Below are positions 35,358 through 45,117 of a DNA stretch of 64,000 bases, piece after piece. Each line of letters starts with the position of its first letter. The stretch's first letter is position 1. The position numbers were made by a program, and so were the translations under genes. The stretch covers positions 1-64,000 of the forward strand of contig CANGVA010000001.1 in NCBI GenBank assembly GCA_947457395.1, given 5' to 3'. The stretch comes from Bacteroidota bacterium. Its GTDB lineage: Bacteria; Bacteroidota; Bacteroidia; UKL13-3. Under the pieces are notes generated by a model. It worked only from the letters and a program-made list of their open reading frames with translations, ran no database searches and was not told the origin of the DNA.

Positions 35358-36632
35358 ATGATGATAAAAGATAAAGTAATATTCGACCTGATTAACCGCG
35401 AACAAGCGCGTCAGGAGCACGGACTGGAACTAATTGCTTCAGAAAATTTTGTAACACCTCAGGTAATGCAAGCAATGGGCAGTGTACTTACCAATAAATA
35501 TGCCGAAGGACTTCCCGGCAAAAGGTATTATGGCGGTTGCGAAGTGGTTGATGAGGTAGAGAACCTTGCCATTGATCGTTTAAAGAAATTGTTTGGTGCT
35601 GCCTGGGCAAACGTGCAGCCACACTCAGGTGCGCAAGCCAATGCCGCAGTTATGCTTGCCTGCCTGCAACCGGGTGATAAAATTTTAGGATTTGATTTAA
35701 GCCATGGTGGACATTTAACACATGGTTCGCCTGTTAATTTTTCGGGTAAATTGTATAGCCCCAGTTTTTATGGTGTAGAGAAAGAAACGGGCCTCATTAA
35801 TTATGATAAAGTAGAAGCAACTGCCAAAGCAGAAAAGCCCAAACTCATGATTTGCGGTGCATCTGCCTACAGCCGTGATTGGGATTATGCACGCCTGCGT
35901 GCCATTGCAGATTCTGTAGGGGCATTGCTGCTGGCAGATATTGCACATCCGGCAGGATTAATTGCAGCCGGCTTATTAAATGATCCTGTTAAACACTGCC
36001 ATATCATTACCTCTACCACACACAAAACATTGCGTGGGCCACGTGGTGGTATTATTATGATGGGTAAAGATTTTGAAAATCCGTTTGGACAAAAAACACC
36101 TAAAGGAGAAATTAAGCCCATGAGCGCTTTGCTGGATGCTGCTGTTTTTCCCGGTACACAGGGTGGCCCCTTGGAGCATGTGATTGCAGCCAAAGCTGTG
36201 GCTTTTGGCGAAGCCCTGAGTGATGATTTTAAAGTATATGGCAAACAGGTGCAACAAAACGCACAGGCCATGGCCGCAGCCTTTGTAAAAAGAGGTTACC
36301 AAATTATTTCAGGCGGAACCGATAACCATTTAATGTTAATTGATTTAAGAAACAAAAACATTAGCGGTAAGGCAGCAGAAAATGCGCTGGTAAAAGCTGA
36401 TATAACGTTAAACAAAAACATGGTTCCGTTTGATGATAAATCACCTTTTGTTACTTCGGGCATACGTGTTGGCACGGCAGCCATTACTACACGTGGGTTA
36501 AAAGAAAACCACATGGAGCAAATTGTTTCATTAATTGATCAGGTGCTGATGAATCATGAAAACGAAGCTACCCTGGCACAAGTAAAAAAAGAAGTAAACA
36601 CCATGATGGAGCAGTTTCCGTTATATAGGTAG
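35358..36632 (+). CDS. glyA: Serine hydroxymethyltransferase
   Basis: A 424-residue PLP enzyme that interconverts serine and glycine and makes 5,10-methylene-THF. Motifs are [36 protein letters not shown], the DIAHPAGL cofactor contact and the PLP lysine in [13 protein letters not shown]. It is transcribed divergently from the nucleotidyltransferase gene. It starts with two consecutive ATG codons (35358 and 35361); either is possible. Length and motifs are standard. Confidence 0.97.
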   Translation: MMIKDKVIFDLINREQARQEHGLELIASENFVTPQVMQAMGSVLTNKYAEGLPGKRYYGGCEVVDEVENLAIDRLKKLFGAAWANVQPHSGAQANAAVMLACLQPGDKILGFDLSHGGHLTHGSPVNFSGKLYSPSFYGVEKETGLINYDKVEATAKAEKPKLMICGASAYSRDWDYARLRAIADSVGALLLADIAHPAGLIAAGLLNDPVKHCHIITSTTHKTLRGPRGGIIMMGKDFENPFGQKTPKGEIKPMSALLDAAVFPGTQGGPLEHVIAAKAVAFGEALSDDFKVYGKQVQQNAQAMAAAFVKRGYQIISGGTDNHLMLIDLRNKNISGKAAENALVKADITLNKNMVPFDDKSPFVTSGIRVGTAAITTRGLKENHMEQIVSLIDQVLMNHENEATLAQVKKEVNTMMEQFPLYR

Positions 36633-36793
36633 CACCTTGCAAAAAAAGGCCACTCACCTAACAGCATATATTCTTGATTTGATGCATAAGCCATATTCCA
36701 TATTAAGATGGTAATGCCGATGCCGTGTAATAATATGAAGGATTGGATTGCTGATGAAAGGTAAGTATTAAACACCTTCATTGTCAAAAGCAT
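36554..36793 (-). CDS. Possible 79-residue membrane peptide at the end of the barrel/Cys-rich cassette
   Basis: An open frame whose ATG overlaps the stop of the preceding barrel gene as TAATG. It encodes one likely transmembrane helix ([20 protein letters not shown]), and its last 79 nt run antisense into the glyA 3' end. The TAATG coupling argues for it; the long antisense overlap and odd composition at the end argue against. Treat it as an unproven fourth gene. Confidence 0.22.
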   Translation of the reverse strand: MLLTMKVFNTYLSSAIQSFILLHGIGITILIWNMAYASNQEYMLLGEWPFFARCYLYNGNCSIMVFTSFFTCARVASFS

Positions 36794-37515
36794 TATTGAA
36801 ACTTACCAAATGAATACAGATTCAAATAAATGCCCAATAAATACACATGATTTCTTTTGATATCAGAGTAATTTATATCTGTAATTAGATTATCAATGGC
36901 ATTAAAGTGCTTTTGTACTTGTGCTCTAAATCCAATGTGTTGATTTAATTGATACTGAACATAACTTATAATTCCTGTATCCCATTTTTTAAATCTTTCG
37001 TCATTGATTTTGGTATTTGAAGAACTGGGTAATACTGAGTTGCTTCCGGTGCCTGAAATATATGTAATATCATAATATGTGCGGCCTGCATCGTATAGAT
37101 AAGAAATAACACCTCCAAATCCAACCGAAAAAGACTGATATTGATAGGATGCACTTATAGGTAGCTCTAAATAATTAAGTCTGTAGCTATAGCGAACAAT
37201 ATTACTTACTTTTCTGCTGGGCATTTGCGTATTGTCTGCCTCAAATTTGAATCCCTTTTCAATGTGCTGTAAGCCAACTTCTAAAGAAAGGTGTTTGTTG
37301 ATTTTTGTTATTGAGGACATTCCAATAAAATAGGAATGAATATTATTCGCATCATGTAAACTTGAAAAGGAGGTGATAGAGTTAGTTATCTGTGACGATA
37401 TTGAGTAGCCCGAGAAAATGCTCATTAAGTACTTATGATTTATACGCTTACCCTGCGCTGAAACAACCATTACATCGAATATAAAATAAATAAGTAGGAT
37501 TCTGAACCTAATCAT
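36793..37515 (-). CDS. Outer-membrane beta-barrel protein, accessory cassette gene 3
   Basis: A 240-residue exported protein: signal peptide (about 1-20, VVSAQ), then alternating amphipathic strands typical of the small outer-membrane porin-like family (FIGMSSITKINKHLSLEVGLQ, YLELPISASYQYQSFSVGFGG, IGFRAQVQKHF), ending in aromatic FGKFQ. It begins directly after the Cys-rich lipoprotein stop with no gap. The codon use is AT-rich compared with core genes nearby. The function is unknown; it probably assembles with the other two products of the cassette. Confidence 0.72.
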   Translation of the reverse strand: MIRFRILLIYFIFDVMVVSAQGKRINHKYLMSIFSGYSISSQITNSITSFSSLHDANNIHSYFIGMSSITKINKHLSLEVGLQHIEKGFKFEADNTQMPSRKVSNIVRYSYRLNYLELPISASYQYQSFSVGFGGVISYLYDAGRTYYDITYISGTGSNSVLPSSSNTKINDERFKKWDTGIISYVQYQLNQHIGFRAQVQKHFNAIDNLITDINYSDIKRNHVYLLGIYLNLYSFGKFQ

Positions 37516-38154
37516 CTAATTTGGAATTAAATCACCTTCACAACAATATCTCTCTTGAAATCCATTTGCCCCCATTTTTTGACAGCAAATTTTTATCACT
37601 GGGTCACCATCAATGGTAACGCTCCAAGTGGTACCGGATTCACTAGAAAGATCCGGGTCGTCTGCTTCTAGCGATAGGTAGCCTGTTCCATCTCCATTAA
37701 CATTACACCAGGCTTTAAAAGTTATACATCTTGGAAATGTTGTAATACAAGCAATGCATGTTGGCAACCTGTCAACTTGCATTAACAAAGAACATCCATT
37801 AGAATTAGGATCTGAGCTTTTTTGGTAGCAGAATGTTACATTAGATGTTAATGGTAATCCAGGCGTAGGTTGAAAATTACAGTTAAAGTAATTAGGATCT
37901 GAAGTATTACATGAATTCCAAATTATTTTGAAAGATCGGCTATTATTCCCATTCATAAATTGTTCGGTGCATTGATCTGTGCACCATGATTGTGTCCGAG
38001 TACCACAATCACAATTACCCGGTCTTTTTCCGAATGAATTTGATTTGTTTGTTTTATATGCCTCTAGAGAAGTTTTCTCATCTTTGTGGCATGAATAGCA
38101 AAATATTAATAGCGCAAATATGAGCACTGTGATTGTTCCATTTACTTTTTTCAT
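37516..38154 (-). CDS. Cysteine-rich lipoprotein, accessory cassette gene 2
   Basis: A 212-residue putative lipoprotein: hydrophobic leader ending FCYSC (lipid-bearing Cys about 22). The mature part holds about 17 more Cys, several in pairs or close spacing (NCDCG, CIAC, KICCQK, RYCCEG). There is no haem CxxCH and no clear metal or Fe-S consensus. The even distribution suggests a disulfide-knotted surface domain. It is sandwiched between two beta-barrel genes, with gaps of 4 nt upstream and 0 nt downstream. I do not recognise a family. Confidence 0.72.
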   Translation of the reverse strand: MKKVNGTITVLIFALLIFCYSCHKDEKTSLEAYKTNKSNSFGKRPGNCDCGTRTQSWCTDQCTEQFMNGNNSRSFKIIWNSCNTSDPNYFNCNFQPTPGLPLTSNVTFCYQKSSDPNSNGCSLLMQVDRLPTCIACITTFPRCITFKAWCNVNGDGTGYLSLEADDPDLSSESGTTWSVTIDGDPVIKICCQKMGANGFQERYCCEGDLIPN

Positions 38155-38158
38155 GTAA

Positions 38159-38887
38159 TTATTTTTTTAGTATTTTAAAATCTATTCCAAAATTTATTAA
38201 ACTGAGACTAAAGTCTTCTAAGTATAAATCATCATTATTGGTTATTGATTTTATTGGTATGGCGAAATTTATTTCTGTTGAAATCCTATTTGATAACTGA
38301 TAAATAAATCCAACAACAGGAAATGGATTTGTTTTGTTAAATGAATAGGTATTGATTTGGTTATCTCTATTGTAAAACATAGCGATTGATTGATTGAACC
38401 TTTCCCAATCACTGTTAGAAACGTTATACTTATCAATTACATAATATCCCTGTACGTTTTGGCTTATTTTTGATTGTAAAAGTATCAAACAATTAACGCC
38501 TGTGATTATTGTAACCTTTTCTGTTATTTTCCAGTTGACTCTTATGGGAAAAAGAAGATTAAATTGACTTAGGGAAGTTTTTAAATTAACTTCTGAATAT
38601 TCAGGACCACCTATCCAATTAGAAACATAGGAAATTGAACTTTTATATTGATTAAGGCAAATAAAATAAAAGCCCAATCCAGCGCTTAGACTTATTTCAT
38701 CATCTACATCTTTTGTCAACTCTAAAGTAACCCCAGTGCCAATACCATTAAGTTGGATATTTGAAGATATGGGGAAAAGCAAATTTGAACCATACAATAT
38801 TTTAAAATCGATATGAGTGTTTTCTTGTGATAGTAGTCTTGTTGAAGTGATAAAAAAAATTATAGAAAAAACAAATACTTTAAACAT
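38159..38887 (-). CDS. Outer-membrane beta-barrel protein, accessory cassette gene 1
   Basis: A 242-residue exported protein with signal peptide (about 1-20, RLLSQE) and barrel-like alternating strands (DEISLSAGLGFYFICL, LLFPIRVNWKITEKVTIITG, ISTEINFAIPIKS, LINFGIDFKILKK). It is similar in size and layout to the barrel at 36793-37515 but not obviously a recent duplicate. It is the first gene of the minus-strand cassette. AT content is high. The upstream gap to the methyltransferase gene (38888-39136) is very AT-rich and contains nothing I can name apart from a doubtful plus-strand frame. Confidence 0.72.
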   Translation of the reverse strand: MFKVFVFSIIFFITSTRLLSQENTHIDFKILYGSNLLFPISSNIQLNGIGTGVTLELTKDVDDEISLSAGLGFYFICLNQYKSSISYVSNWIGGPEYSEVNLKTSLSQFNLLFPIRVNWKITEKVTIITGVNCLILLQSKISQNVQGYYVIDKYNVSNSDWERFNQSIAMFYNRDNQINTYSFNKTNPFPVVGFIYQLSNRISTEINFAIPIKSITNNDDLYLEDFSLSLINFGIDFKILKK

Positions 38888-39136
38888 GGTTCAAAGGTTT
38901 ATGGTTTGTAAACTATAATAATTGCTATTTAAAAATAAATTATTATTTTTTAATATACAAATTTATTTAAAGGACTCCACGATTACTAACAAAATTAATA
39001 TAACTGCCGTACCGCTTTATTTAATTATTAAAAACAACACTAATTGTTATAATGGACATTTACCTTTGCTTAGAAAATCGTTTCAGCGTGATTTAACTGA
39101 TAAAATTGATAAGGCGCTAGCTAATTTAAAAATAAT

Positions 39137-40321
39137 TTACTTGTTGTCTTCATCATATTTACCACCGCCCTTTTTACTTCCCGCATAAATGTCATAAGCA
39201 TGAAACTTGCATTCCAGCGGTCCATTCCATACCGTATATTTTTTGTATGTAGCCAAACCAATATGTTTCATGGCCTCTTTGTTAGATGATAATATCCAAA
39301 CCTTATATCCTTGAAAATCTTTTTTCAGTTTATCGCCTATGCTCTTGTAAAAGGCATTGATTTCGGCCACGGGTAGGCGCTCCCCATAAGGTGGATTCAT
39401 GATAACAATACCTCCTTCGGCAGGTGGTTTTTGTTCTTCAAATTGTTTGTTGGAAATACGTATGTCTTCATCCAGTCCTGCAAGCATCACATTGTTGCGT
39501 GCAATTTCAGTAACTTTAAAAACCTTATCGCTTCCAATAAATTTGGTATCGGTTTCTTGTATGGATTTATAGGCTTCATCTTTTAAAGTTTGCCATAGTG
39601 CGGCATCAAAATGATTCCAGGTTTCAAAACCATACCTTTTTTTGAGCAGGCCGGGCGCCATATTTTTGGCAAACATGGCAGCTTCAATCAATATGGTTCC
39701 GCTGCCGCACATGGGGTCCAGGAAAATACCTTTACCATCCCACCCGCTGAGTTGAATAAGTGCAGCTGCGGTTACTTCATTTAACGGAGCCAAATTGGCA
39801 TCAGCCCGGTAGCCCCTGCGGTGCAAAGACTCTCCGGAACTGTCTAATGATACCGTGCAATCATCTTTAAAAATATGAATATTAATTCTTACATCGGGCC
39901 AGGTAATATCTACACTGGGGCGTTTGCCATATTTATCTCTAAACTCATCTACAATGGCATCTTTGGTTTTGAGTGCCACATATTGTGAGTGGTTAAAAAA
40001 ATCTGATTTAACAATGCTGTCAACAGCCAGCGTTTGATCCACTTTTAAATATGTTTCCCAGTTTATGCGCCTCAACTCTTCATACAAATCTCTTTCACCA
40101 GTTACTTTAAAACGTGCAATGGGCACCATCACGCGCAATGCAGTGCGCAGCCACAAATTAGAGCGATATAATATTTCCCAATTTCCCTGATAGCTTACTG
40201 CTCTGTTATGTTGTGTAATATGGGTTGCGCCAAGCGCTTTTAGTTCTGCTGCCAGCAATGGCTCCAGCCCTTGCTGCGTTGTTGCGGTAATGGCAAAAAC
40301 CGGTTTGGAAAAAACGTTCAT
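39137..40321 (-). CDS. THUMP-domain class I rRNA methyltransferase (RlmL N-terminal-like)
   Basis: A 394-residue SAM-dependent methyltransferase. It has an N-terminal ferredoxin-like/THUMP region (about 1-165; FAITATTQQGLEPLLAAELK, VSLDSSGESLHRRGYR), SAM motif I (FLDPMCGSGTILIEAAMFA) and the N-methyltransferase motif NPPYGERL. It corresponds to the m2G2445 half of RlmL-type 23S rRNA enzymes, without the RlmK half. The start at 40321 (MNVFSKPVFAITATT) fits the family. The Gly/Lys-rich C-terminus (KKGGGKYDED) may aid RNA binding. Confidence 0.9.
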   Translation of the reverse strand: MNVFSKPVFAITATTQQGLEPLLAAELKALGATHITQHNRAVSYQGNWEILYRSNLWLRTALRVMVPIARFKVTGERDLYEELRRINWETYLKVDQTLAVDSIVKSDFFNHSQYVALKTKDAIVDEFRDKYGKRPSVDITWPDVRINIHIFKDDCTVSLDSSGESLHRRGYRADANLAPLNEVTAAALIQLSGWDGKGIFLDPMCGSGTILIEAAMFAKNMAPGLLKKRYGFETWNHFDAALWQTLKDEAYKSIQETDTKFIGSDKVFKVTEIARNNVMLAGLDEDIRISNKQFEEQKPPAEGGIVIMNPPYGERLPVAEINAFYKSIGDKLKKDFQGYKVWILSSNKEAMKHIGLATYKKYTVWNGPLECKFHAYDIYAGSKKGGGKYDEDNK

Positions 40322-40527
40322 TGTTTCAAATGTATTTAATTGCTTTGCCGCTAACAAATATGCCGAAGTAAACTAAGCTTAAAATGAAAGTTGCATGGCT
40401 TGCTAATGATGGTGAGTTACTTTTAATTTACAACATTTATAACAATATGAAGTGTTCAAGTTAAGTATATATTGCTTCAGCGCTAGCTGAGCCTGCTATA
40501 AAATTATTTGTAATACAATATTGTGGT

Positions 40528-41430
40528 TTAGTGGCTAAAGAAAGAAAAGGCCCTTTTAATTTTATCTTTGAATCTTTTGGCAGAAAAACCCCCTTCATTA
40601 GGTGCAGATGTGTAGCCCTTAAAGGGTTTTCCCATGCGCAGGTAATATTTAAAAAAAGTAGAACTGGCTATTCCCCATTTCTGAAGAAATTGCATGTAGC
40701 CATTGTTTTTCTTTACGCGTGAAACACTTTTAGAAATGAAGTGATAAACCCTGCTCTCAGAAACACCTTTATAAAACCTCACTCCTGATTTCCATAGTTT
40801 CATCATCATATCCGGGTCGCTGCCAAGTCCGGGTGTAAACTCAATACTCAGCCCACCTATCATTTGCCAAACATATTTGTGCAACAGCATGGGATACCAA
40901 TTTCCTCCGGTCCAATCTTTACATGGCAAAGATTGGTAAGATTGTAGCAATCCTTGTTCATCAAAATATTTTATACGGTCGCCAAAATCATAAGGGGCTA
41001 TCACACAAGGATTGGTGGTTAGTTTATGTTCTATTGCAGTTGCATTGATGCAGTAATAGATATGATTCAACTTCTTTACTTCATCCAACAACGGCTTATC
41101 CCAGCCGGGGCAATAATACTTATCATCATCGGTTAATAGCAAGAGTTCTGAGTTTGCCAAGGCAGCTGCCGCATTAAATGCATAGCACACGCCTACGTTG
41201 GTTTGGCTATGTGTATAGCTAAATCCTTGTTGCCTTACCCAATCCAAGGTGCCATCATTGCCTTCGTTTACATGAATTACAAACTCATGTGTGTACACAG
41301 AGTTTTTTTGAATGCTGTTGATGAGGCATTGCAGGTAAGGCAAATTATTCCATGTAGGAATAAGTATACTAAATACTCCTTTGATATTTTGGTTTGAGGG
41401 ATGAAATGTAATAAGAGGTTGGTAACTCAT
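40528..41430 (-). CDS. Family 2-type glycosyltransferase
   Basis: A 300-residue GT-A fold transferase: SILIPTWNNLPYLQCLINSI (nucleotide-sugar site start), NVGVCYAFNAAAA, the metal-binding TDDDKYY motif and a WTGGNWYPMLL acceptor-side segment, with a basic C-terminus. It lies 22 nt downstream of rbfA on the same strand. Donor and acceptor are unknown; a role in cell-surface glycan synthesis is likely. Confidence 0.85.
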   Translation of the reverse strand: MSYQPLITFHPSNQNIKGVFSILIPTWNNLPYLQCLINSIQKNSVYTHEFVIHVNEGNDGTLDWVRQQGFSYTHSQTNVGVCYAFNAAAALANSELLLLTDDDKYYCPGWDKPLLDEVKKLNHIYYCINATAIEHKLTTNPCVIAPYDFGDRIKYFDEQGLLQSYQSLPCKDWTGGNWYPMLLHKYVWQMIGGLSIEFTPGLGSDPDMMMKLWKSGVRFYKGVSESRVYHFISKSVSRVKKNNGYMQFLQKWGIASSTFFKYYLRMGKPFKGYTSAPNEGGFSAKRFKDKIKRAFSFFSH

Positions 41431-41452
41431 GTAACGATTGGTAAAAGAATAC

Positions 41453-41809
41453 TTATTTGCCTTCTTTGTCTTTTATATCTTTAAATACCTTCTCCATATG
41501 AAACACATAATCCAGGCTATCGTCAATATAAAATGCCAGCTCCGGAATGATACGCACCTGCTTGCGGATTTTAGCAGCCAGCTCTTGCCGGATATGTTTG
41601 TTATGAAAGTTAATGATATTGAGAAGCTCTTCTTTGTTATTCACCTGAAGCATACTCAAATATACCTTGGCATGACCCAAATCGGGCGACACCATGACCT
41701 TGGTTATAGTAATAAAGGCGTTCTCAAAATACTCAGCCCGTTTTTCCATTAAAATAGCAGCCAGCTCTTGTTGCAATAAACTGGCAAACTTTTCCTGCCT
41801 GATGCTCAT
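41453..41809 (-). CDS. rbfA: Ribosome-binding factor A
   Basis: A 118-residue KH-fold protein required for 16S rRNA maturation and 30S assembly. Family pattern: MSIRQEKFASLLQQELAAIL, then ITITKVMVSPDLGHAKVYLS, then IRQELAAKIRKQVRIIPEL and FYIDDSLDY. The ATG at 41809 is the family start; the longer frame upstream has no support and would run into the divergent ABC transporter promoter region. Confidence 0.93.
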   Translation of the reverse strand: MSIRQEKFASLLQQELAAILMEKRAEYFENAFITITKVMVSPDLGHAKVYLSMLQVNNKEELLNIINFHNKHIRQELAAKIRKQVRIIPELAFYIDDSLDYVFHMEKVFKDIKDKEGK

Positions 41810-41898
41810 GCCACAAATATGTTGATTAATTTTGAGAGGCAAACACGAATTCGGAATTAATTCTGAATTAATTCTGATATTTGCCTGTATACCCAAAC

Positions 41899-43725
41899 AT
41901 GAAAGGTTTTATAAAAATTATCCGTTATGTGGCGCCATACAAAGGATTGGCTTTCCTAAATATCCTTTTTAATGTTATGAGCACCATTGCCGGGTTATTC
42001 TCTATTACGCTTATAGTGCCGTTTTTAAAGTTGCTTTTTGACCCTACAGAACTTGTGCACGTAAAACCAGAGTTTGCTTTTAATTTTAAAACACTTTCCG
42101 GCATTTTCATGTATCATATCTCCAGCATCATTTCAGAAAATGGGCCCCAGGCGGCACTCGCCTTTATTTGTATACTGGTAGTTATTGTCATCTTTCTCAA
42201 AAATTTATTTCGTTATCTAGGCTCCTACTTTATGGTACCGCTGCGTACACGTGTCGTAGCCGACCTCCGAAATGCCATGTATCAGCGCATTTTGGTTCTG
42301 CCGCTTTCCTATTTCTCTGATGAGCGCAAGGGTGATTTGATAACGCGGATGTCTAATGATGCAAAAGAAGTAGAAGTATCGGTTATGAGTACGTTGGAGG
42401 CTTTATTCAAAGAGCCGGTTACCATTATTGTTTCTTTAATTGCGCTTATATGGATGAGCCCCGTGCTTACCCTTACTGTTTTTGTGATGCTGCCGGTTAT
42501 TGGCTTATTATTGGCACGGGTAAATAAAAAACTTCGCAGGCAAACACAACATGGGCAGCAAAAGCTTGACGAATTAATGAGTTTATTTGAGGAAACACTG
42601 GGTGGTGTGCGTATTATTAAAGCTTTCAGTTCGCAGGCTTTTTTCATGAATCGTTTTCGTAAACAAAACGAGTTATTTACAAGAAGTTTTATTCATGGAA
42701 ACCGCTTGCTGGATGCTGCTTCTCCTCTCTCTGAAACGGTAAGTGTTGCTATACTCGCCTTGCTGCTGTATGCAGGAGGCAAAATAGTTTTGTCGGGCTC
42801 CTCTGATCTCACGGCCGAATCATTTATTGGATTTATTGCCGTTTTTTCACAGATTATTCCGCCCGTTACTGCTTTTTCTTCAGCCTTTAGCAAGGCTCAA
42901 AAAGGACTTGTATCCATTAGCCGAATTGAGGAAGTGCTGAAAAGCGAAGAGATTATTACAGAAAAAATAAATGCGGCCGGTATTCATGCATTTAATCATT
43001 CTATAGTTTTTAAAAATGTAAGTTTTTCATACAATAACGAGCCGGTTCTAAAAAACATTAACCTATCCATTGAAAAAGGCAAAACAGTTGCATTGGTTGG
43101 CCCCTCCGGTGCAGGCAAATCAACCTTAACAGATCTTATACCTCGTTTTTATGATCCAACAGACGGACAGGTTTTAATTGATGGTGTAGATATTAGGGAA
43201 TATAAAATACTGGAGTTACGCAGACTTATGGGAATTGTAACACAAGAATCTATTTTATTTAACGATAGTATATATAATAACATCGCCTTTGGTAAGCCAG
43301 GGGTATCTGCGGAACAAATTGAGAGTGCTGCCAAAACAGCAAACGCACATGAGTTCATCATCGACACGGAGCAAGGTTATCAAACCAATATTGGCGACAG
43401 GGGCAATAAGTTGAGCGGAGGCCAGAAGCAACGAATCAGCATTGCGCGCGCCATAAATACCAATCCTGATATTTTAATTTTGGATGAGGCTACTTCTGCT
43501 TTGGATACCACCTCTGAAAGATTGGTGCAGGAAGCCCTTTCTAATATTATGAAAGGTCGCACCACAGTGGTAATTGCACACCGCTTAAGTACCATAAAAA
43601 ATGCCGATCTAATTGTGGTTATGAATAAAGGTGAGGTGGTTGAGCAGGGTACACATCAGCAGCTAATCATGAAAGGTGGTTTGTATAAAGAGCTGCACGA
43701 TATGCAAAGATTAACCGAAGGGTAA
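41899..43725 (+). CDS. ABC exporter, MsbA-like (fused membrane and ATPase domains)
   Basis: A 608-residue half-transporter: six-helix membrane domain (about 1-330) and C-terminal ATPase with Walker A GPSGAGKST, Q-loop VTQES, signature LSGGQKQR, Walker B ILILDEATSALD and switch VIAHRLST. It works as a homodimer, probably flipping lipid A-type lipid or another amphiphile across the inner membrane. Start: ATG 41899; a TTG six codons earlier is less likely. The short divergent region with rbfA contains a tandem GAATTAATTCT repeat. Confidence 0.92.
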   Translation: MKGFIKIIRYVAPYKGLAFLNILFNVMSTIAGLFSITLIVPFLKLLFDPTELVHVKPEFAFNFKTLSGIFMYHISSIISENGPQAALAFICILVVIVIFLKNLFRYLGSYFMVPLRTRVVADLRNAMYQRILVLPLSYFSDERKGDLITRMSNDAKEVEVSVMSTLEALFKEPVTIIVSLIALIWMSPVLTLTVFVMLPVIGLLLARVNKKLRRQTQHGQQKLDELMSLFEETLGGVRIIKAFSSQAFFMNRFRKQNELFTRSFIHGNRLLDAASPLSETVSVAILALLLYAGGKIVLSGSSDLTAESFIGFIAVFSQIIPPVTAFSSAFSKAQKGLVSISRIEEVLKSEEIITEKINAAGIHAFNHSIVFKNVSFSYNNEPVLKNINLSIEKGKTVALVGPSGAGKSTLTDLIPRFYDPTDGQVLIDGVDIREYKILELRRLMGIVTQESILFNDSIYNNIAFGKPGVSAEQIESAAKTANAHEFIIDTEQGYQTNIGDRGNKLSGGQKQRISIARAINTNPDILILDEATSALDTTSERLVQEALSNIMKGRTTVVIAHRLSTIKNADLIVVMNKGEVVEQGTHQQLIMKGGLYKELHDMQRLTEG

Positions 43726-43786
43726 TTACCTGCACTTTTATATTTAAGCCTGCGATGTATATTCGCAAATTCATACCACCTCAAAT

Positions 43787-45070
43787 ATGAATATTTTAAT
43801 AATTGGTTCAGGAGGGCGCGAACACGCTTTTGCCTATAAATTAAAACAGAGCCCGCTTTGCGAAAAACTGTTTATCATGCCTGGCAATGCCGGCACCGCT
43901 GAGCTGGGAATGAATGTGCCGCTGGAGCCCAATGATTTTACCTTGGTGGGCAAATTTTGTTTAGATAATGAAATTGGTTTGGTGGTAGTTGGCCCGGAGG
44001 AACCGCTGGTAAAAGGCATTAAAAATCATTTTGATGCAGATGATAAGTTAAAGCAAATTCCCTTTGTAGGTCCGGATAAAACCGGTGCACAATTAGAGGG
44101 TAGCAAGGATTTTAGCAAGGCTTTTATGGCCAGACACAATATACCAACTGCTGCCTATAAAACTTTTACGTTAGAAAATATACATGAGGGTATTGCATAC
44201 GTAAAAACGCATGCACTGCCTGTGGTATTAAAAGCAGATGGGCTTGCCGCAGGCAAAGGGGTACTTATTTGTGAATCCAATGAAGAAGCCGTGGCAGAGC
44301 TGGAAGCCATGATCAAAAATCAAAAGTTTGGTGCATCCGGAAGCAAGGTGGTGGTTGAAGAATTTTTAAAAGGAATAGAGCTATCTGTATTTGTGCTTAC
44401 CGATGGGCAATCCTATAAAATACTGCCGGAGGCAAAAGACTATAAACGTATAGGCGAAGGAGATACCGGACTTAATACCGGTGGCATGGGTGCCATTTCT
44501 CCTGTTCCTTTTGCCGATGCATCTTTTATGCAAAAAGTAGAAGAGCGCATTGTAAAGCCCACCATAAAAGGGTTGAAGGCAGAAGGAATACATTACACAG
44601 GATTTATTTTTATAGGGCTGATGAGTGTTGCAGGTGAGCCCTATGTAATTGAATACAATTGCCGCATGGGCGATCCGGAAACGGAGGCGGTATTACCGCG
44701 TATAACATCTGACTTTGCCGAATTGATGCTGGCAACAGGTGATTGCAGATTGAATCAGGTAGAAATTCAAATTTCTGCGCAACATGCGGCAACCGTTATG
44801 CTTGTTTCCAAAGGATATCCTGGCGAATACGAAAAAGGTAAAGTTATTTCAGGAAGCGATGGGGTAGTAAACAGTCTGATATTTCATTCGGGTACAAAAA
44901 GAAATGAGCAGCAACAACTTGTCACAAATGGCGGGCGTGTAATTGCTGTTACCTCGCTTGCCGATGATTTAGCAACAGCCATTGAACTATCAAAACAAAA
45001 TGCAGAAACCATTTTATTTGAAGGAAAATATTACCGAAGTGATATTGGTTATGAGTTTGTAAAAAAATAA
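43787..45070 (+). CDS. purD: Phosphoribosylamine-glycine ligase (GAR synthetase)
   Basis: A 427-residue ATP-grasp ligase that joins phosphoribosylamine and glycine in purine synthesis. Visible motifs are the N-terminal MNILIIGSGGREHAFAYKL, VVGPEEPLVKGI, the ATP-grasp core VLKADGLAAGKGV, GLNTGGMGAISP and NCRMGDPETEAVLPR. Length and motifs are standard. A TATATTCG element at 43758-43765 resembles the Bacteroidota -7 box with one mismatch. Confidence 0.97.
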   Translation: MNILIIGSGGREHAFAYKLKQSPLCEKLFIMPGNAGTAELGMNVPLEPNDFTLVGKFCLDNEIGLVVVGPEEPLVKGIKNHFDADDKLKQIPFVGPDKTGAQLEGSKDFSKAFMARHNIPTAAYKTFTLENIHEGIAYVKTHALPVVLKADGLAAGKGVLICESNEEAVAELEAMIKNQKFGASGSKVVVEEFLKGIELSVFVLTDGQSYKILPEAKDYKRIGEGDTGLNTGGMGAISPVPFADASFMQKVEERIVKPTIKGLKAEGIHYTGFIFIGLMSVAGEPYVIEYNCRMGDPETEAVLPRITSDFAELMLATGDCRLNQVEIQISAQHAATVMLVSKGYPGEYEKGKVISGSDGVVNSLIFHSGTKRNEQQQLVTNGGRVIAVTSLADDLATAIELSKQNAETILFEGKYYRSDIGYEFVKK

Positions 45071-45117
45071 CACCACTCATTTTCCGTTCATACCGGTTTT
45101 TACATGAATTGTAATAC

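Noticed and set aside
38922-39188. 88-codon plus-strand frame in the AT-rich gap
   Set aside because: It is antisense into the methyltransferase 3' end, rich in Ile/Asn/Lys/Leu as expected from AT-rich non-coding DNA.
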